Notes: a model not told the origin generated them from the sequence alone. Shown: positions 37,321-46,779, numbered from the stretch's first letter. The stretch: 64,000 nucleotides of DNA from Halobacillus shinanisalinarum (GCF_022919835.1 NZ_CP095074.1:3329501-3393500); one strand, 5' to 3'. Translations and numbers: made by a program.

Positions 37321-37944
37321 ATGACAGAGACATTTAAGAACCTCGATGATAACAAACAAAAGCGGGTTTTAACGGCAGCACTTAAAGAATTTGGTGAGAA
37401 CGGATTTGAGCAAGCTTCAACAAATCGAATGGTAAAGGGTGCTGGCATAGGAAAGGGAATGCTCTTTTACTATTTCAAAAATAAAAAGGAGCTTTATCAA
37501 TATTTAATTGATTACAGTCTCGACTTCACGATTAATGAGTATATAAACCTTATTGATACGGCAGAACCCGATTTTATCGAACGGCTTCTGCAAGCCTCCC
37601 GAATTAAAATGAAGGCATACACAGAGAATCCTGCTCTTTTTAATTTTCTGGGCACCCTTCTATTAACTGATGAATCAGAAATACCTGCGGCTTTAAAAGT
37701 TCGAATTGAGGAATTACAAAAGCTAGGTTATTCGAAGTTGTATGAAAATATTGACAGGAGATTATTCCGAGATGATGTCGATGTAGAGAAGGCATTTCAA
37801 CTGATTCGCTGGTCGATAGAAGGGTATCAGAACGAGCTAACAAACCGGCTTAAAGGTCAAAAAATGGCCTCAATCGATTTTGAGCCGTATTGGGAAGAAT
37901 TTTACGAATATATTGAAGTGCTAAAATCATGTTTTTATAAATAG
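37321..37944 (+). CDS. TetR/AcrR family transcriptional regulator
   Basis: A 207-residue repressor. The helix-turn-helix is in residues 15-60: KRVLTAALKEFGENGFEQAST, NRMVKGAGIGKGMLFYYFKNKKELY. The ligand-binding part is all helical. The ATG at 37321 is weakly preceded by AAAAGG. It is the first gene of a three-gene operon with an ABC ATPase and permease, and probably binds the paired palindromes upstream. The inducing compound is unknown. Confidence 0.88.
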   Translation: MTETFKNLDDNKQKRVLTAALKEFGENGFEQASTNRMVKGAGIGKGMLFYYFKNKKELYQYLIDYSLDFTINEYINLIDTAEPDFIERLLQASRIKMKAYTENPALFNFLGTLLLTDESEIPAALKVRIEELQKLGYSKLYENIDRRLFRDDVDVEKAFQLIRWSIEGYQNELTNRLKGQKMASIDFEPYWEEFYEYIEVLKSCFYK

Positions 37945-37957
37945 AGGAGGATTAGAC

Positions 37958-38875
37958 GTGGCCATACTTAGAACAAATAACTTAACGAAAAAGTTTGGGA
38001 ACTTTACTGCCTTAGATAGTGTTGACATTGAAGTGAATAAAGGAGAAGTTTATGGTTTCATTGGTCCTAATGGTGCTGGAAAGTCTACTACTATTCGTTT
38101 GTTGCTGGGGATTATAAAGGCAACAGCAGGGGAAGCAAAGATTTTTGATATGGATGCCTGGAAAGAAGCAGTTGAAATTCACAAGCGTATTGCGTATGTT
38201 CCTGGAGATATGAATTTATGGCCGAATTTAACAGGTGGAGAAGTTATCGATTTATTTATGAAATTACGAGGAACAGAAAATAAAAGCAGACGAGAGGAGC
38301 TAACCAAGAAATTCGATTTAGATCCGACCAAAAAGTGTGGAACTTATTCAAAAGGTAACAGGCAAAAGGTCGCGCTTGTCGCCGCCTTTTCCTCAGATGC
38401 AGATTTGTATATTTTAGATGAGCCGACATCGGGGCTTGATCCATTGATGGAAAGGGTGTTCCAAGAATGCGTGTTGGAAGCGAAAAGAGAGGGCAAAAGT
38501 ATTCTGCTTTCCAGTCACATTTTATCCGAAGTTGAAAAATTATGTGACAGAGTCGGGATTATTCGCCAAGGACGAATGATCGAAACCGGTACTTTAAATG
38601 AGCTGAGGCACTTAACAAGAACAACTTTTCTTCTCGAGACGAAACAACCCATTACTGCTTTACATGAATTAAAAGGTGTGCACGATATTAGAGAGAAAGA
38701 TCAAGCACTTTCATTTCAGGTGGATACCCCTGATATGGAGCATGTGATCAAGTATGTAAGTCAGTTTGGAGTAGTAAAATTAGAAAGCGCACCACCGAAA
38801 TTAGAAGATTTATTTATGCGTCATTATGAGGGGGAGCATCACACGGACACATCGGAAGCTGGAGGTGCGTCGTAA
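37958..38875 (+). CDS. ABC exporter ATP-binding subunit
   Basis: A 305-residue ATPase. Walker A is GPNGAGKST, the signature is YSKGNRQKVAL, Walker B LYILDEPTSGLDP, and the switch histidine is in LLSSHILSEVE. The C-terminal extension (about residue 215 on) resembles the accessory domain of drug/lantibiotic exporters (DrrA/CcmA type). The start is GTG after AGAGGAGG. It begins 13 bases after the TetR gene, and its stop overlaps the permease start by one base. Confidence 0.9.
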   Translation: MAILRTNNLTKKFGNFTALDSVDIEVNKGEVYGFIGPNGAGKSTTIRLLLGIIKATAGEAKIFDMDAWKEAVEIHKRIAYVPGDMNLWPNLTGGEVIDLFMKLRGTENKSRREELTKKFDLDPTKKCGTYSKGNRQKVALVAAFSSDADLYILDEPTSGLDPLMERVFQECVLEAKREGKSILLSSHILSEVEKLCDRVGIIRQGRMIETGTLNELRHLTRTTFLLETKQPITALHELKGVHDIREKDQALSFQVDTPDMEHVIKYVSQFGVVKLESAPPKLEDLFMRHYEGEHHTDTSEAGGAS

Positions 38876-40479
38876 TGTCAAGGCGGTTATACAGTAAATC
38901 GATGGCGCTCTCACGTTTCATCGTACGGCAGGATCGTGTGCGCATTCCTGTTTGGTTAGTGGCGTTATCTGTTTTTACATTTTCAGTGGCCTTGTCATTT
39001 ACTAAGTTATACGCGACAAAGCATGATAGAGAGGCTATTGCTGAAACAATGGTTAACCCTGCCATGACAGCTATGGTCGGTCAAGGGTACGGGTTAGACA
39101 ACTATACGTTTGGAGCTATGATGGCCCATCAAATGTTACTTATGACGGCGGTAGTCGTTGGAATTATGAGTATTTTACTTGTTACACGTCACACAAGGGC
39201 AGAGGAAGAGGATGGGCGTGTTGAAATGATTCGCTCTCTTCCAGCTGGACGATTAGCTAATTTAAATGCGACAATTTTCATTTTGTTTGGCACGAATGCA
39301 TTGTTAGCGTTATTAATTGGATTTGGGCTGTATGGATTAGGAATTGAAAGCATGGGTTTGGAGGGATCCCTTCTATATGGCGCAGCTTTAGGGGCGACCG
39401 GATTCTTTTTCGCAACCATTACTGCACTGTCTGCCCAACTTTCGAAAAGTTCCCGTGGGGCAACTGGTCTATCATTTGCTGTTCTAGGGCTGGCCTATCT
39501 TATGCGTGCAATTGGCGACGTGGGGAACGAAACCCTTTCATGGCTTTCCCCACTTGGCTGGGTGCTAGGTGCGGAAGTTTATGTTAATAATTATTGGTGG
39601 CCGATTTTACTAACCGTAGGTGTGGCAGCGGCGTTAGCTGTACTCGCACTTTACCTGAATGCTATCCGTGATTTGGGAGCCGGTTTTTTTCCATCAAGGC
39701 CTGGAAGGAAATATGCCACAGCGTTTTTACGAAGTCCGCTTGGTCTTGCTCTAAGACTTCAGCGCACGGGTTTAATTGCTTGGGGGATAGGTATATTTAT
39801 GATTGGAGCATCTTATGGTTCAGTATTAGGTGACCTGGAGTCTTTTTTCGCAAATATAGATATGATGGAAGACCTCTTAACGCCTGTGAAGGGAATTTCG
39901 CTAACAGAACAATTCATACCGATGTTAATGTCAATCCTGTCCATTATTAGTACCATTCCCGCCTTAATGGTAATGTTCAAGCTTAAAGTCGAAGAGAAAA
40001 AGAATCGAACGGAACATTTGCTAGGTCGAGCGGTGTCCCGTAAGCGTCTAATGGGGAGCTACTTCATTCTATCTATTTTTGTTGGAATTGTGATGCTGTC
40101 CCTTGCTGCTATTGGTTTAGGGGTAGTCGGGGGATCCGTTATGGATGATGCGATTGGTTTTAGTACTTTCTATAGTGCAGCAATGGTTTATTTACCCGCG
40201 ATGTGGATTATGATTGGCTTCGCAGGATTGTTTGTTGGTATGGAACCGAAATTAACTGGCCTAACCTGGTTATACTTAATCTTTTCCTTCATAGTTGTTT
40301 ACATGGGCAGCTTATTTCAATTTCCGGACTGGGTAAGTAAACTATCACCGTTTGGTCACATTCCGCGACTTCCTATTGAAGATATGAATTTTATGAAGGC
40401 CACTATATTAACAATTTTTGCAGTGATTCTAACGATTTTGGCCTTTATGGGATATAATAAGCGGGATATTCAAGGTTAA
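38875..40479 (+). CDS. ABC exporter permease, polyketide/antibiotic-export type
   Basis: A 534-residue permease with about 12 hydrophobic segments. The charged motif ARAEEEDGRVEMIRSLPAGRLANL between helices occurs twice in altered form (KVEEKKNRTEHLLGRAVSRKRLMGS), as in the duplicated two-half permeases often called exporters of polyketide antibiotics (TnrB3-like). Pairs with the ATPase just upstream. Substrate unknown. TAATG overlap couples translation. Confidence 0.85.
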   Translation: MSRRLYSKSMALSRFIVRQDRVRIPVWLVALSVFTFSVALSFTKLYATKHDREAIAETMVNPAMTAMVGQGYGLDNYTFGAMMAHQMLLMTAVVVGIMSILLVTRHTRAEEEDGRVEMIRSLPAGRLANLNATIFILFGTNALLALLIGFGLYGLGIESMGLEGSLLYGAALGATGFFFATITALSAQLSKSSRGATGLSFAVLGLAYLMRAIGDVGNETLSWLSPLGWVLGAEVYVNNYWWPILLTVGVAAALAVLALYLNAIRDLGAGFFPSRPGRKYATAFLRSPLGLALRLQRTGLIAWGIGIFMIGASYGSVLGDLESFFANIDMMEDLLTPVKGISLTEQFIPMLMSILSIISTIPALMVMFKLKVEEKKNRTEHLLGRAVSRKRLMGSYFILSIFVGIVMLSLAAIGLGVVGGSVMDDAIGFSTFYSAAMVYLPAMWIMIGFAGLFVGMEPKLTGLTWLYLIFSFIVVYMGSLFQFPDWVSKLSPFGHIPRLPIEDMNFMKATILTIFAVILTILAFMGYNKRDIQG

Positions 40480-40498
40480 ACATATGCTTTAAAAGTTC

Positions 40499-40538
40499 GA
40501 GCCCTCTAAATGCTAATGTATTATTGGAAAGAGGGCTT
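40499..40538. terminator. Bidirectional terminator after the exporter operon
   Basis: GAGCCCTCT and AGAGGGCT arms with a 22-base loop and T-tail; it lies between convergent genes. Confidence 0.65.
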
Positions 40539-40540
40539 TC

Positions 40541-41053
40541 TTATTCTATAGTGAATGAGGTTTTTGCCTTTATCTCAGGCATGGTATGCAAAACAGCAGT
40601 GATATCATACGTTCCTGGCTGCAAAGCTCCTGGGATATCCAGCTTGTACTCGATTACCTCTCCTTGTTTCAGGGTGATTGGTTTCTTTTGCTCATACTGA
40701 GGCTTCCTTTTTGATATCTCATAGACCGTTTTTCCTCCCTCATTGGTAATGAAGTATGTATAGGATGCTTTTCCTGAAAGAACTAGTTCTTGGACTCGTT
40801 CTGTCTGGTTCTTTATTTGAAAGGATGCCTGCGTACCGTTGACTTCAAGTGTTGGTTCTAACTTTCCTGCTACAATACCACCAGAACCTCCTTGATCATC
40901 GTTCCCCTTCTCTTGGGTTCCATCCTCTTCCTTTTCTTCTACATCCTCCTGTTGATTGTCTTTATCAGGTTGGCCTTCTTGCTGTTGTGGGTCCCCGCAA
41001 GCTGATAGAACAACGGCTAATAATAAGAATACTGATAATAGGATCATTCTCAT
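40541..41053 (-). CDS. BsuPI-domain lipoprotein
   Basis: A 170-residue lipoprotein. The signal MRMILLSVFLLLAVVLSACG has a lipobox LSAC. A Gln/Glu/Asp-rich linker (residues 20-60) separates it from an Ig-like BsuPI domain, recognisable by FQIKNQTERVQELVLSGKASYTYFITNEGGKTVYE and the end YDITAVLHT. BsuPI is an intracellular protease inhibitor in B. subtilis; the lipoprotein versions have unknown targets at the cell surface. The start at 41053 follows AAAGGAAG; an upstream frame is unlikely. Confidence 0.8.
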   Translation of the reverse strand: MRMILLSVFLLLAVVLSACGDPQQQEGQPDKDNQQEDVEEKEEDGTQEKGNDDQGGSGGIVAGKLEPTLEVNGTQASFQIKNQTERVQELVLSGKASYTYFITNEGGKTVYEISKRKPQYEQKKPITLKQGEVIEYKLDIPGALQPGTYDITAVLHTMPEIKAKTSFTIE

Positions 41054-41238
41054 GTGATTTTTCTTCCTTTCTGGAAAATTGCTTCCTTTAACCACCATAT
41101 ATCTATTTTACTCGAAAAGCTCCCTATTTAAAAATGATCAAGAATCTTTCCGCCCTTCAAATAGATATCCTTTCTTTGAATCGTATACTTTCACTTTGAA
41201 AAACACATAATAACGGCAATGATAAGGGAGGTTAACTT

Positions 41239-41712
41239 ATGGCGTTTGCTGTGTTTTTCTTTGCTTCATGGCTAGTATTAACACTATTTTTAGTCATTCC
41301 AAAAAAGTTGTCAATAATCGAAAATACGTTTGTGTTTTTGATCATTCTAGTGATTAGTATTAATTGGACATGGATTATTTATGAAGAAATAAAACTCATT
41401 AAATCAACAGAAGAGACAATGGAGTACACGGCATTTTTGCTGTTTAGGAGTGTAATCATTCCTATGATTTTAGTAACGCAATTAAATCTGCTTTGTCGAG
41501 CAAACAAATTCACCAAATCCTTATTAATTCTGAGTACATCTTTAGCGATATTGCTCTTATTGACGTTCCTTTCAACTTTCTTTAACATGGCGAATTATAT
41601 TAAGTGGAACATAGGTTATGATGCCATATATTATTTGAGCCTTCATGTAATAGCTTATTACTCCCTCAAATTCTTTAGAAAGAGTGCCCAGAGTGAGGTG
41701 AAGTACTCATGA
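41239..41712 (+). CDS. Hypothetical integral membrane protein (CBO0543-like)
   Basis: A 157-residue protein with four to five hydrophobic helices, starting MAFAVFFFASWLVLTLFLVI. GGGAGG precedes the ATG. It overlaps the next membrane protein gene by four bases (ATGA) and shares its general layout, including a conserved PKK turn after the first helix. Both resemble the CBO0543 family of small membrane proteins of clostridia and bacilli. No function assigned. Confidence 0.65.
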   Translation: MAFAVFFFASWLVLTLFLVIPKKLSIIENTFVFLIILVISINWTWIIYEEIKLIKSTEETMEYTAFLLFRSVIIPMILVTQLNLLCRANKFTKSLLILSTSLAILLLLTFLSTFFNMANYIKWNIGYDAIYYLSLHVIAYYSLKFFRKSAQSEVKYS

Positions 41713-42230
41713 GCTTATGGGAGAGTTTTGATAAAAACGAAATATCCATATTGCTTTTCGTTGTCGTAGGTTATGCTTTCTTATTCTTGCTTCCTAAAAA
41801 GTTCACTCGCGAGATTACGTTATTATTTTTGTTATGGGGATTTACGATTGGGGTTTTATTCGACTTTACAATCGGCGGCGGGCTCGTTGACTTTTTTAAG
41901 CTGAACGATTCAAACGGTTACCGATTATTTGACTTTTTGTACTATCTTTTATTTGCGCCTTTCAGTTACCTTTTTATTTACTTTTATGAATCTTTTAGAA
42001 TTAATAAGAAAACCTTCATATGGTACATTGTGGCTTGGGCCGGGATTGGTGTGGGGATGCAATGGGTTTTCACCCTGGTAGAGATCGTTCAATTCCAGAA
42101 GGGATATAAGATCCCTTTTTCTTTTCCGATTTTTTTAATGACGCAAACGATAACTGGTCTATACTATGAGTTTGTATTTTCAAGATTCAAAGTGCTTAAA
42201 AGTGGTTTAAAAAAGCCTCGAGGCTACTGA
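41709..42230 (+). CDS. CBO0543 family integral membrane protein, end altered by a repeat
   Basis: A 173-residue protein with five hydrophobic segments: MSLWESFDKNEISILLFVVVG, LPKKFTREITLLFLLWGFTIG, and the family motif near YYLLFAPFSYLFIYFYESF. GAGGTGAAG precedes the ATG, which overlaps the stop of the upstream partner. The last codons and the TGA lie in the end of the family 2 repeat (42219 on), so the original C-terminus may have been longer. Function unknown. Confidence 0.7.
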   Translation: MSLWESFDKNEISILLFVVVGYAFLFLLPKKFTREITLLFLLWGFTIGVLFDFTIGGGLVDFFKLNDSNGYRLFDFLYYLLFAPFSYLFIYFYESFRINKKTFIWYIVAWAGIGVGMQWVFTLVEIVQFQKGYKIPFSFPIFLMTQTITGLYYEFVFSRFKVLKSGLKKPRGY

Positions 42231-42436
42231 AAAACTGAAAAATATTTCTAAATGTAGTCGGTCGGACATTTAAATAGAAAAGACTCCGATTGATGCGAGA
42301 AAGTGGGCAAAAATAGATAGGTTAATTTTGTAAATACGCATATATGGTTTTAAATCGTGCATATATTTTTAGAATATTCATCTTTTGAATAATTGATTGT
42401 TGCTACTGAAAAACGTTGGAGTTTTTCAGTGGCCTC
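42219..42436 (-). mobile_element. MITE-like repeat family 2, copy 2 (about 218 bp)
   Basis: Left edge GAGGCTACTGAAAAACTG and right edge GTTTTTCAGTGGCCTC. The reverse complement matches 33836-34057: TATTCAAAAGATGA-TATTCT and AAAAATATATGCAC-ATTTA are shared. The copy supplies the stop codon of the preceding membrane protein gene. Confidence 0.65.
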
Positions 42437-42617
42437 TTGAACTTCGGTAGGTTTTTAAGGCAAAACATGATTGTGGTTACGGAGTTTGTCCCCAAAGTTA
42501 TAATTTTGCCACAAGTTATATTGAAAAACTGTGTAGGGAGTAATTGATTAGGTACAAGTTATAATGGCTGGTCTTTCTCAACCGGTCGCTTTCTTTGAAT
42601 AATGAAGGACACCGTCG

Positions 42618-42884
42618 ATGCAGTTTAACGCAATTGGTAATATAATAGCCGCAGCCATTGCGATTTCTATTGGGACGGCGATTTGGAACGGGACGTGGGT
42701 TTCGATTATCTTGCCTCTTCTCCTCTTTGGACCTGAACTTCTGATGGATTTAACGGATTTTCAAGAAAGCACGAGGGTGGTCGTATCCAGCGTACTTATG
42801 TTTGCGGGAGTGGCATGTATAAAAAAGAGAATAATTTTGGGGAAAAGGCCGTTTAGGGGCTGTCTACTTACTTATAACTATTGA
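42618..42884 (+). CDS. Hypothetical small membrane protein, uncertain
   Basis: An 88-residue frame with two hydrophobic segments (GNIIAAAIAISIGTAIW and WVSIILPLLLFGPELLM). A moderate AAGGA site precedes the ATG. The tail after residue 65 looks unnatural (KKRIILGKRPFRG), so the frame may be a decayed gene end. I recognise no family, and it lies between a repeat and a damaged VOC gene. Confidence 0.3.
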   Translation: MQFNAIGNIIAAAIAISIGTAIWNGTWVSIILPLLLFGPELLMDLTDFQESTRVVVSSVLMFAGVACIKKRIILGKRPFRGCLLTYNY

Positions 42885-43022
42885 GCGCATTCGTAACAAG
42901 AATTGCGCTTATTTTTTCTAATGGATATTGATGGATAGAGGAAGGACTTTATATGAAGAAAATAGAAAGTTATAAAGTCAACTGATATTAGTGTAGGTAA
43001 TTATTTCGTAGGGAGTTATTAC

Positions 43023-43372
43023 ATGAGAAAAATACAGGAGTAACATTTCAAATAAGAGTATCTGATTATGAAGAGGGTATAAAATGGTACGAGAAACTTT
43101 TCAGTAGAAAACCCGATTTCATTCCTCATGAGGACTTTGCCGAATGGGAAATCACTCAAGATGCATGGCTTCAGGTTGCAAAAGGGCAGCCGACAGTCGG
43201 GAATGGCCCTTTACGGTTAGGGGTAGAAAATATTGAAAGTGAGAGACTGCGGCTAATGAAAGAATCGGATTTCAAGATTGAAGGGGTTAACACAAGAGAA
43301 GGTGTGCCAGCAGCATGGTGTACGTTTGAAGACCCATATGGTAACAGGATTGGTCTATATCAGGACCTTTAG
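43023..43372 (+). pseudogene. VOC (glyoxalase-fold) protein with damaged start
   Basis: From GVTFQIRVSDYEEGIKWYEKLF to FEDPYGNRIGLYQDL the frame encodes one complete VOC domain of about 115 residues. The N-terminal beta strand and the final DPYGN metal-site turn are typical. No start codon lies in this frame. The ATG at 43023, eight bases after GGGAG, is out of frame by one base; adding one G (ATGGAGAAAAATACAGG) would open the gene. A one-base loss at the start codon is therefore likely. Confidence 0.65.
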
Positions 43373-43415
43373 GGCTGCTATTTCAAAGTGATAGAAGGTG
43401 TTAGGAGGGCGAACG

Positions 43416-43880
43416 ATGAGTGGGAACAAGAACCCTAAGCTGCCTTTTGAAAAAGATGAAAAAGCTAAATTAAGGAAGGCAAAAGTGAAAATAAGCGACA
43501 TTCATAATAAGGAAGTAGATGAACTGTCTAAGATTCTTTGCGTGCCAATGAACCGAGCTAGACTAATAAAAGGCCTAGCAAGCTTTCAACTAGTTCCTTC
43601 CATTGGCGAGAAGTTAGCTGAAAAAATTGTACATAATCTTGAAATCAATTCTTTACACGAAATTCGGGATGAAAATGGTGCCGAACTATTTGATAAGTTA
43701 GAGAGCAACCTGGGTGTCTGGACTGATCCATGTGTAGAAGATCAGATTCGATGTGTCATCTATTATGCTAATCACCCTAAAAGCAATAAGCAATGGTTCG
43801 ATTTTACTGAAGAAAGAAAACTATATCGCCAAAGAAATGGTTATCCAGAATCAAGGCCGAAAAAGGCCTGGTATGAGTGA
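43416..43880 (+). CDS. Helix-hairpin-helix protein of the Cdd1 'pathogenicity locus' type
   Basis: A 154-residue soluble protein. The HhH portion is RLIKGLASFQLVPSIGEKLAEKIV, and the C-terminal half has the Cdd1-like pattern LHEIRDENGAELFDKLE, DPCVEDQIRCVIYYANHP, with two conserved cysteines. The Pfam name 'pathogenicity locus' is historical; proteins of this type are widespread in non-pathogens and presumably bind nucleic acid. GGAGGG precedes the ATG at 43416. Confidence 0.75.
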   Translation: MSGNKNPKLPFEKDEKAKLRKAKVKISDIHNKEVDELSKILCVPMNRARLIKGLASFQLVPSIGEKLAEKIVHNLEINSLHEIRDENGAELFDKLESNLGVWTDPCVEDQIRCVIYYANHPKSNKQWFDFTEERKLYRQRNGYPESRPKKAWYE

Positions 43881-44058
43881 ATTAGGAAAAATGTAATGAT
43901 TTTAAAAAAGCTATGGGCATGTCTATCTTTTTATTCTGTTTCGAGCCTTTCTAATAGTGTGGATGGGTACCGTGCTTGTTCCCCGATGTTTTAGCTAAAG
44001 GCCAGTAATACTAGAGAACAACTATTCTGTCATTCAAAAACGTGAGGGAGTGAATGAT

Positions 44059-44562
44059 TTGAAGAAGTTATTATTTATTCCTCTGGCAACTGGATTATTC
44101 TTATTAGCAGTAGTGTTTATCTATATAAAATTGAATTCTCCTTTAGTTACTCAAACTGCCGCTTCAGATACAGATGGTGAAATATTAGTAATTGACACAG
44201 GTAACAAAGGTTTTCAAGAAATAAATATAGAGGAAGTCATGATTAATGACGGTATACGTCCTGCTGAATTAAAGATTCAGGTCAGTAATCCATTAGAGGG
44301 GTACGTTGTTACAGATAACTTTGACCAATACGCAGGGGATTATATAATAAAAGATCTTGAAGAAGTCAGTCTTGAACCAGGCACTTCACCCATCAAACAA
44401 ATGGAAAAAGTGAATAGTGGAACGGCTACAGAAGACGATATCAGTTATGGACTTAGTATAGTGAATGATGAACCCATAACCGAAGTAGTGATTAAATATC
44501 GTTACCTGGGTTTCGATTTTAGAAAAACTGTTCCAGCAGATACGATACCTATTAATCAATGA
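44059..44562 (+). CDS. Hypothetical membrane-anchored or secreted protein
   Basis: A 167-residue protein starting MKKLLFIPLATGLFLLAVVFIYI, a single hydrophobic helix, followed by an acidic extracytoplasmic part of about 140 residues with mixed beta strands. The TTG at 44059 lies eight bases after GGGAG and gives a conventional signal start; a GTG at 44050 overlaps that site. I recognise no domain. A GNAT gene follows 57 bases on. Confidence 0.6.
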   Translation: MKKLLFIPLATGLFLLAVVFIYIKLNSPLVTQTAASDTDGEILVIDTGNKGFQEINIEEVMINDGIRPAELKIQVSNPLEGYVVTDNFDQYAGDYIIKDLEEVSLEPGTSPIKQMEKVNSGTATEDDISYGLSIVNDEPITEVVIKYRYLGFDFRKTVPADTIPINQ

Positions 44563-44619
44563 GCTGCCGCAACTGACATTTTTATGAAGTACAAAGCTAA
44601 AACTAAGGGGAGGATTGTT

Positions 44620-45171
44620 ATGTTCACATTAAAAGTTGATAAAGATTTATCATTGAAATTACTAGAAAAAGAAGATGCCAAAGACTTGTTTGCCCTAGTG
44701 GATGAGTCAAGAGATTCCCTAAGAAGGTGGCTTCCATGGGTAGATAGCATGAAACAAGAAGAGGACTACGGTACCGTAATCGAAATGTGGTTAAAGCAGT
44801 TTGCCTCTCACGACGGTTTTCAAGCCGGTGTTCTTTACAAAAATAACTTAGCAGGTGTGGCAGGATTTCAAAATATTGACTGGTCAAACCAAAAAACGAG
44901 TATTGGTTACTGGCTCTCTGAAAAATACCAGGGTTATGGGATTATGACTAGGGCTGTGAGAGTACTAATAAACTACGCTTTTGAAAACTATAAGCTGAAT
45001 CGTGTTGAAATACAATGCGGTGTCGATAATCAAAAAAGCAATAATATTCCTAAAAGACTTGGTTTGAAGCAAGAAGGAATTATTAGGGATGGTGAATATT
45101 TATATGATCATTACCATGATTGTGTGGTGTACGGAGCCCTTTCTAGGGAATGGAAGACTTTAAACAATTGA
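44620..45171 (+). CDS. RimJ/RimL-type GNAT N-acetyltransferase (YdaF-like)
   Basis: A 183-residue acetyltransferase. The fold is visible from LLEKEDAKDLFALVDESRDSLRRWLPW to the acetyl-CoA site EKYQGYGIMTRAVRVLINYAF and the closing NIPKRLGLKQEGIIRDGEY. These are the marks of RimL/YdaF proteins, which acetylate protein N-termini or small amines. GGGGAGG precedes the ATG at 44620. A GCCAGCAGA-type terminator follows the stop by about 30 bases. Confidence 0.88.
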   Translation: MFTLKVDKDLSLKLLEKEDAKDLFALVDESRDSLRRWLPWVDSMKQEEDYGTVIEMWLKQFASHDGFQAGVLYKNNLAGVAGFQNIDWSNQKTSIGYWLSEKYQGYGIMTRAVRVLINYAFENYKLNRVEIQCGVDNQKSNNIPKRLGLKQEGIIRDGEYLYDHYHDCVVYGALSREWKTLNN

Positions 45172-45202
45172 TCATTTAGTTATACTTATGTTTCTAGTAC
45201 AT

Positions 45203-45238
45203 AAAAAGCCAGCAGAATCCCACATTCTGCTGGCTTTT
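45203..45238. terminator. GCCAGCAGA-type terminator hairpin, copy 3
   Basis: AAAAAGCCAGCAGAAT and ATTCTGCTGGCTTTT arms with a CCCAC loop, between the GNAT gene and the convergent amine permease. Confidence 0.85.
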
Positions 45239-45307
45239 ACTATGCTTCCTTAACTAATCGACCAAACTTCCGGGTGGAATTCAATACAGGCGAGTCTAAT
45301 GATTGAA

Positions 45308-46636
45308 TTATCCCTCAAGTTCATCAAATTCAATTTCTGGTGGCTCTTTCTTAAAAAAGCCTGTTGATAGTGTCAAATACAATACACCAAGTAAGGCCCA
45401 AACTAGCCCGATAATGATCGAATACAAATCAAGATTACTCCATAGATATAGAACAAATCCTAACCCAATTAAAGGCCCTATCAAATTGCTTAAGGTGGAT
45501 CCGAATTCTTTGTGTCTAAAGTAATTTGTGATGACACATATATTTACGAAAGAAAAAGCAGTAAAGGCGCCAACGTTAATAAGAGATGTTGCTGTTCGTA
45601 AATCTAGGAAGAGCGCGGATAGAGATAACAGCCCAACTAATAAAATATTTGGTATTGGTGAGTTATATTTGGGATGCAGGTATCCGAAGAAACGTTTTGG
45701 TATGACTTCGTCTCTCCCCATTGCGTATAGTAATCTTGATGCACTTACCTGTGCTGCTAGGCCTGAAGCAAATACTGAGAATAAGGCGCCTGCTAGGAAA
45801 AAGGAGAGAAATAGATTTCCTCCTATTATTGACGCTATTTCAGGAGAAGCGCCTTCGATACTTTCGAATACTGAAACATCGGGAAAGAGGGATTGCATAA
45901 AGTAGGTAATGGTAAAGAAAAAGATACCACCTATTGATGCAACAAGTAATATAGCCCTTGGAATCGTCTTTTTAGGTTTAATTGTTTCTTCAGAAAGTGT
46001 GGTGATCGCATCAAACCCTATAAAGGATAAGGCAAGGAGAGCTGCTCCTGCAAATACTCCTGAAAATTCCATACCAGAAGGGATTAGTTCACTTAATGAA
46101 ATGAAATGTTTGGGTCCTTCAGTAATGGCACGGACATTAAGGTATATGAAAATGGTCCCAACTAAAAATTGGAAGACGACAAGCAAGATATTGATTGAAG
46201 CTGCAATCTTCACTCCAAAGATATTTAAAATACTAATAATACTAATGAGCCCAATAATCCACACCCAACTTGGAACTTGAGGAAACCCTGATGAAAGGTA
46301 AATTTTTGCCAGCAAAGCATTGATCATAGGGAGGGCTAAGTAGGCAATAAAAGTCACCCAGCCAACAATAATTCCGACATACGGATTAATAGTATTTTTT
46401 GTGTACGTGTAGACAGACCCGGCAGTTGGGTGTTTTTTAACTAATTTTCCATAACTTAAAGCAGTAAAAAGAATGGCAATAAAAACTACAATATAAGCTA
46501 GAGGGACATGTCCTGAAGATACATCTGAGGCAATGCCAAACGTATCGAATACAGCAAAGGGCGACATGTAAGCTATTCCTATCGCTACGACATGAATTAA
46601 CTTCAGCCTCCGTTGCAGTTGATTTTTCTCATTCAT
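45308..46636 (-). CDS. puuP: APC family permease, PuuP-like putrescine/amine importer
   Basis: A 442-residue permease with 12 helices. The first helices read IAYMSPFAVFDTFGIASDVSSGHVPLAYIV and FTALSYGKLVKKHPTAGSVYTYT, close to the PuuP putrescine importer pattern (AYMTPMTVFDTYGI...GHVP). Cytosolic loops contain the family's LSEETIKPKKTIPRAIL. It sits downstream of an aldehyde dehydrogenase, aminotransferase and hydrolase on the same strand, which supports an amine substrate such as putrescine or agmatine. AAAGGATGG precedes the ATG. A palindrome lies upstream, so it may have its own promoter. Confidence 0.85.
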   Translation of the reverse strand: MNEKNQLQRRLKLIHVVAIGIAYMSPFAVFDTFGIASDVSSGHVPLAYIVVFIAILFTALSYGKLVKKHPTAGSVYTYTKNTINPYVGIIVGWVTFIAYLALPMINALLAKIYLSSGFPQVPSWVWIIGLISIISILNIFGVKIAASINILLVVFQFLVGTIFIYLNVRAITEGPKHFISLSELIPSGMEFSGVFAGAALLALSFIGFDAITTLSEETIKPKKTIPRAILLVASIGGIFFFTITYFMQSLFPDVSVFESIEGASPEIASIIGGNLFLSFFLAGALFSVFASGLAAQVSASRLLYAMGRDEVIPKRFFGYLHPKYNSPIPNILLVGLLSLSALFLDLRTATSLINVGAFTAFSFVNICVITNYFRHKEFGSTLSNLIGPLIGLGFVLYLWSNLDLYSIIIGLVWALLGVLYLTLSTGFFKKEPPEIEFDELEG

Positions 46637-46779
46637 AAAACCATCCTTTCTGAATTATTTGGAAATTTATGGTTTTTGTCATTCGTTTCAAAGGGATCAA
46701 TATGCAAAAATAATTATGATAAGTGTACAGCCTTATGAAATATGGAATTTAATGTATCCGCTTTCAATCGGTTATGCTT

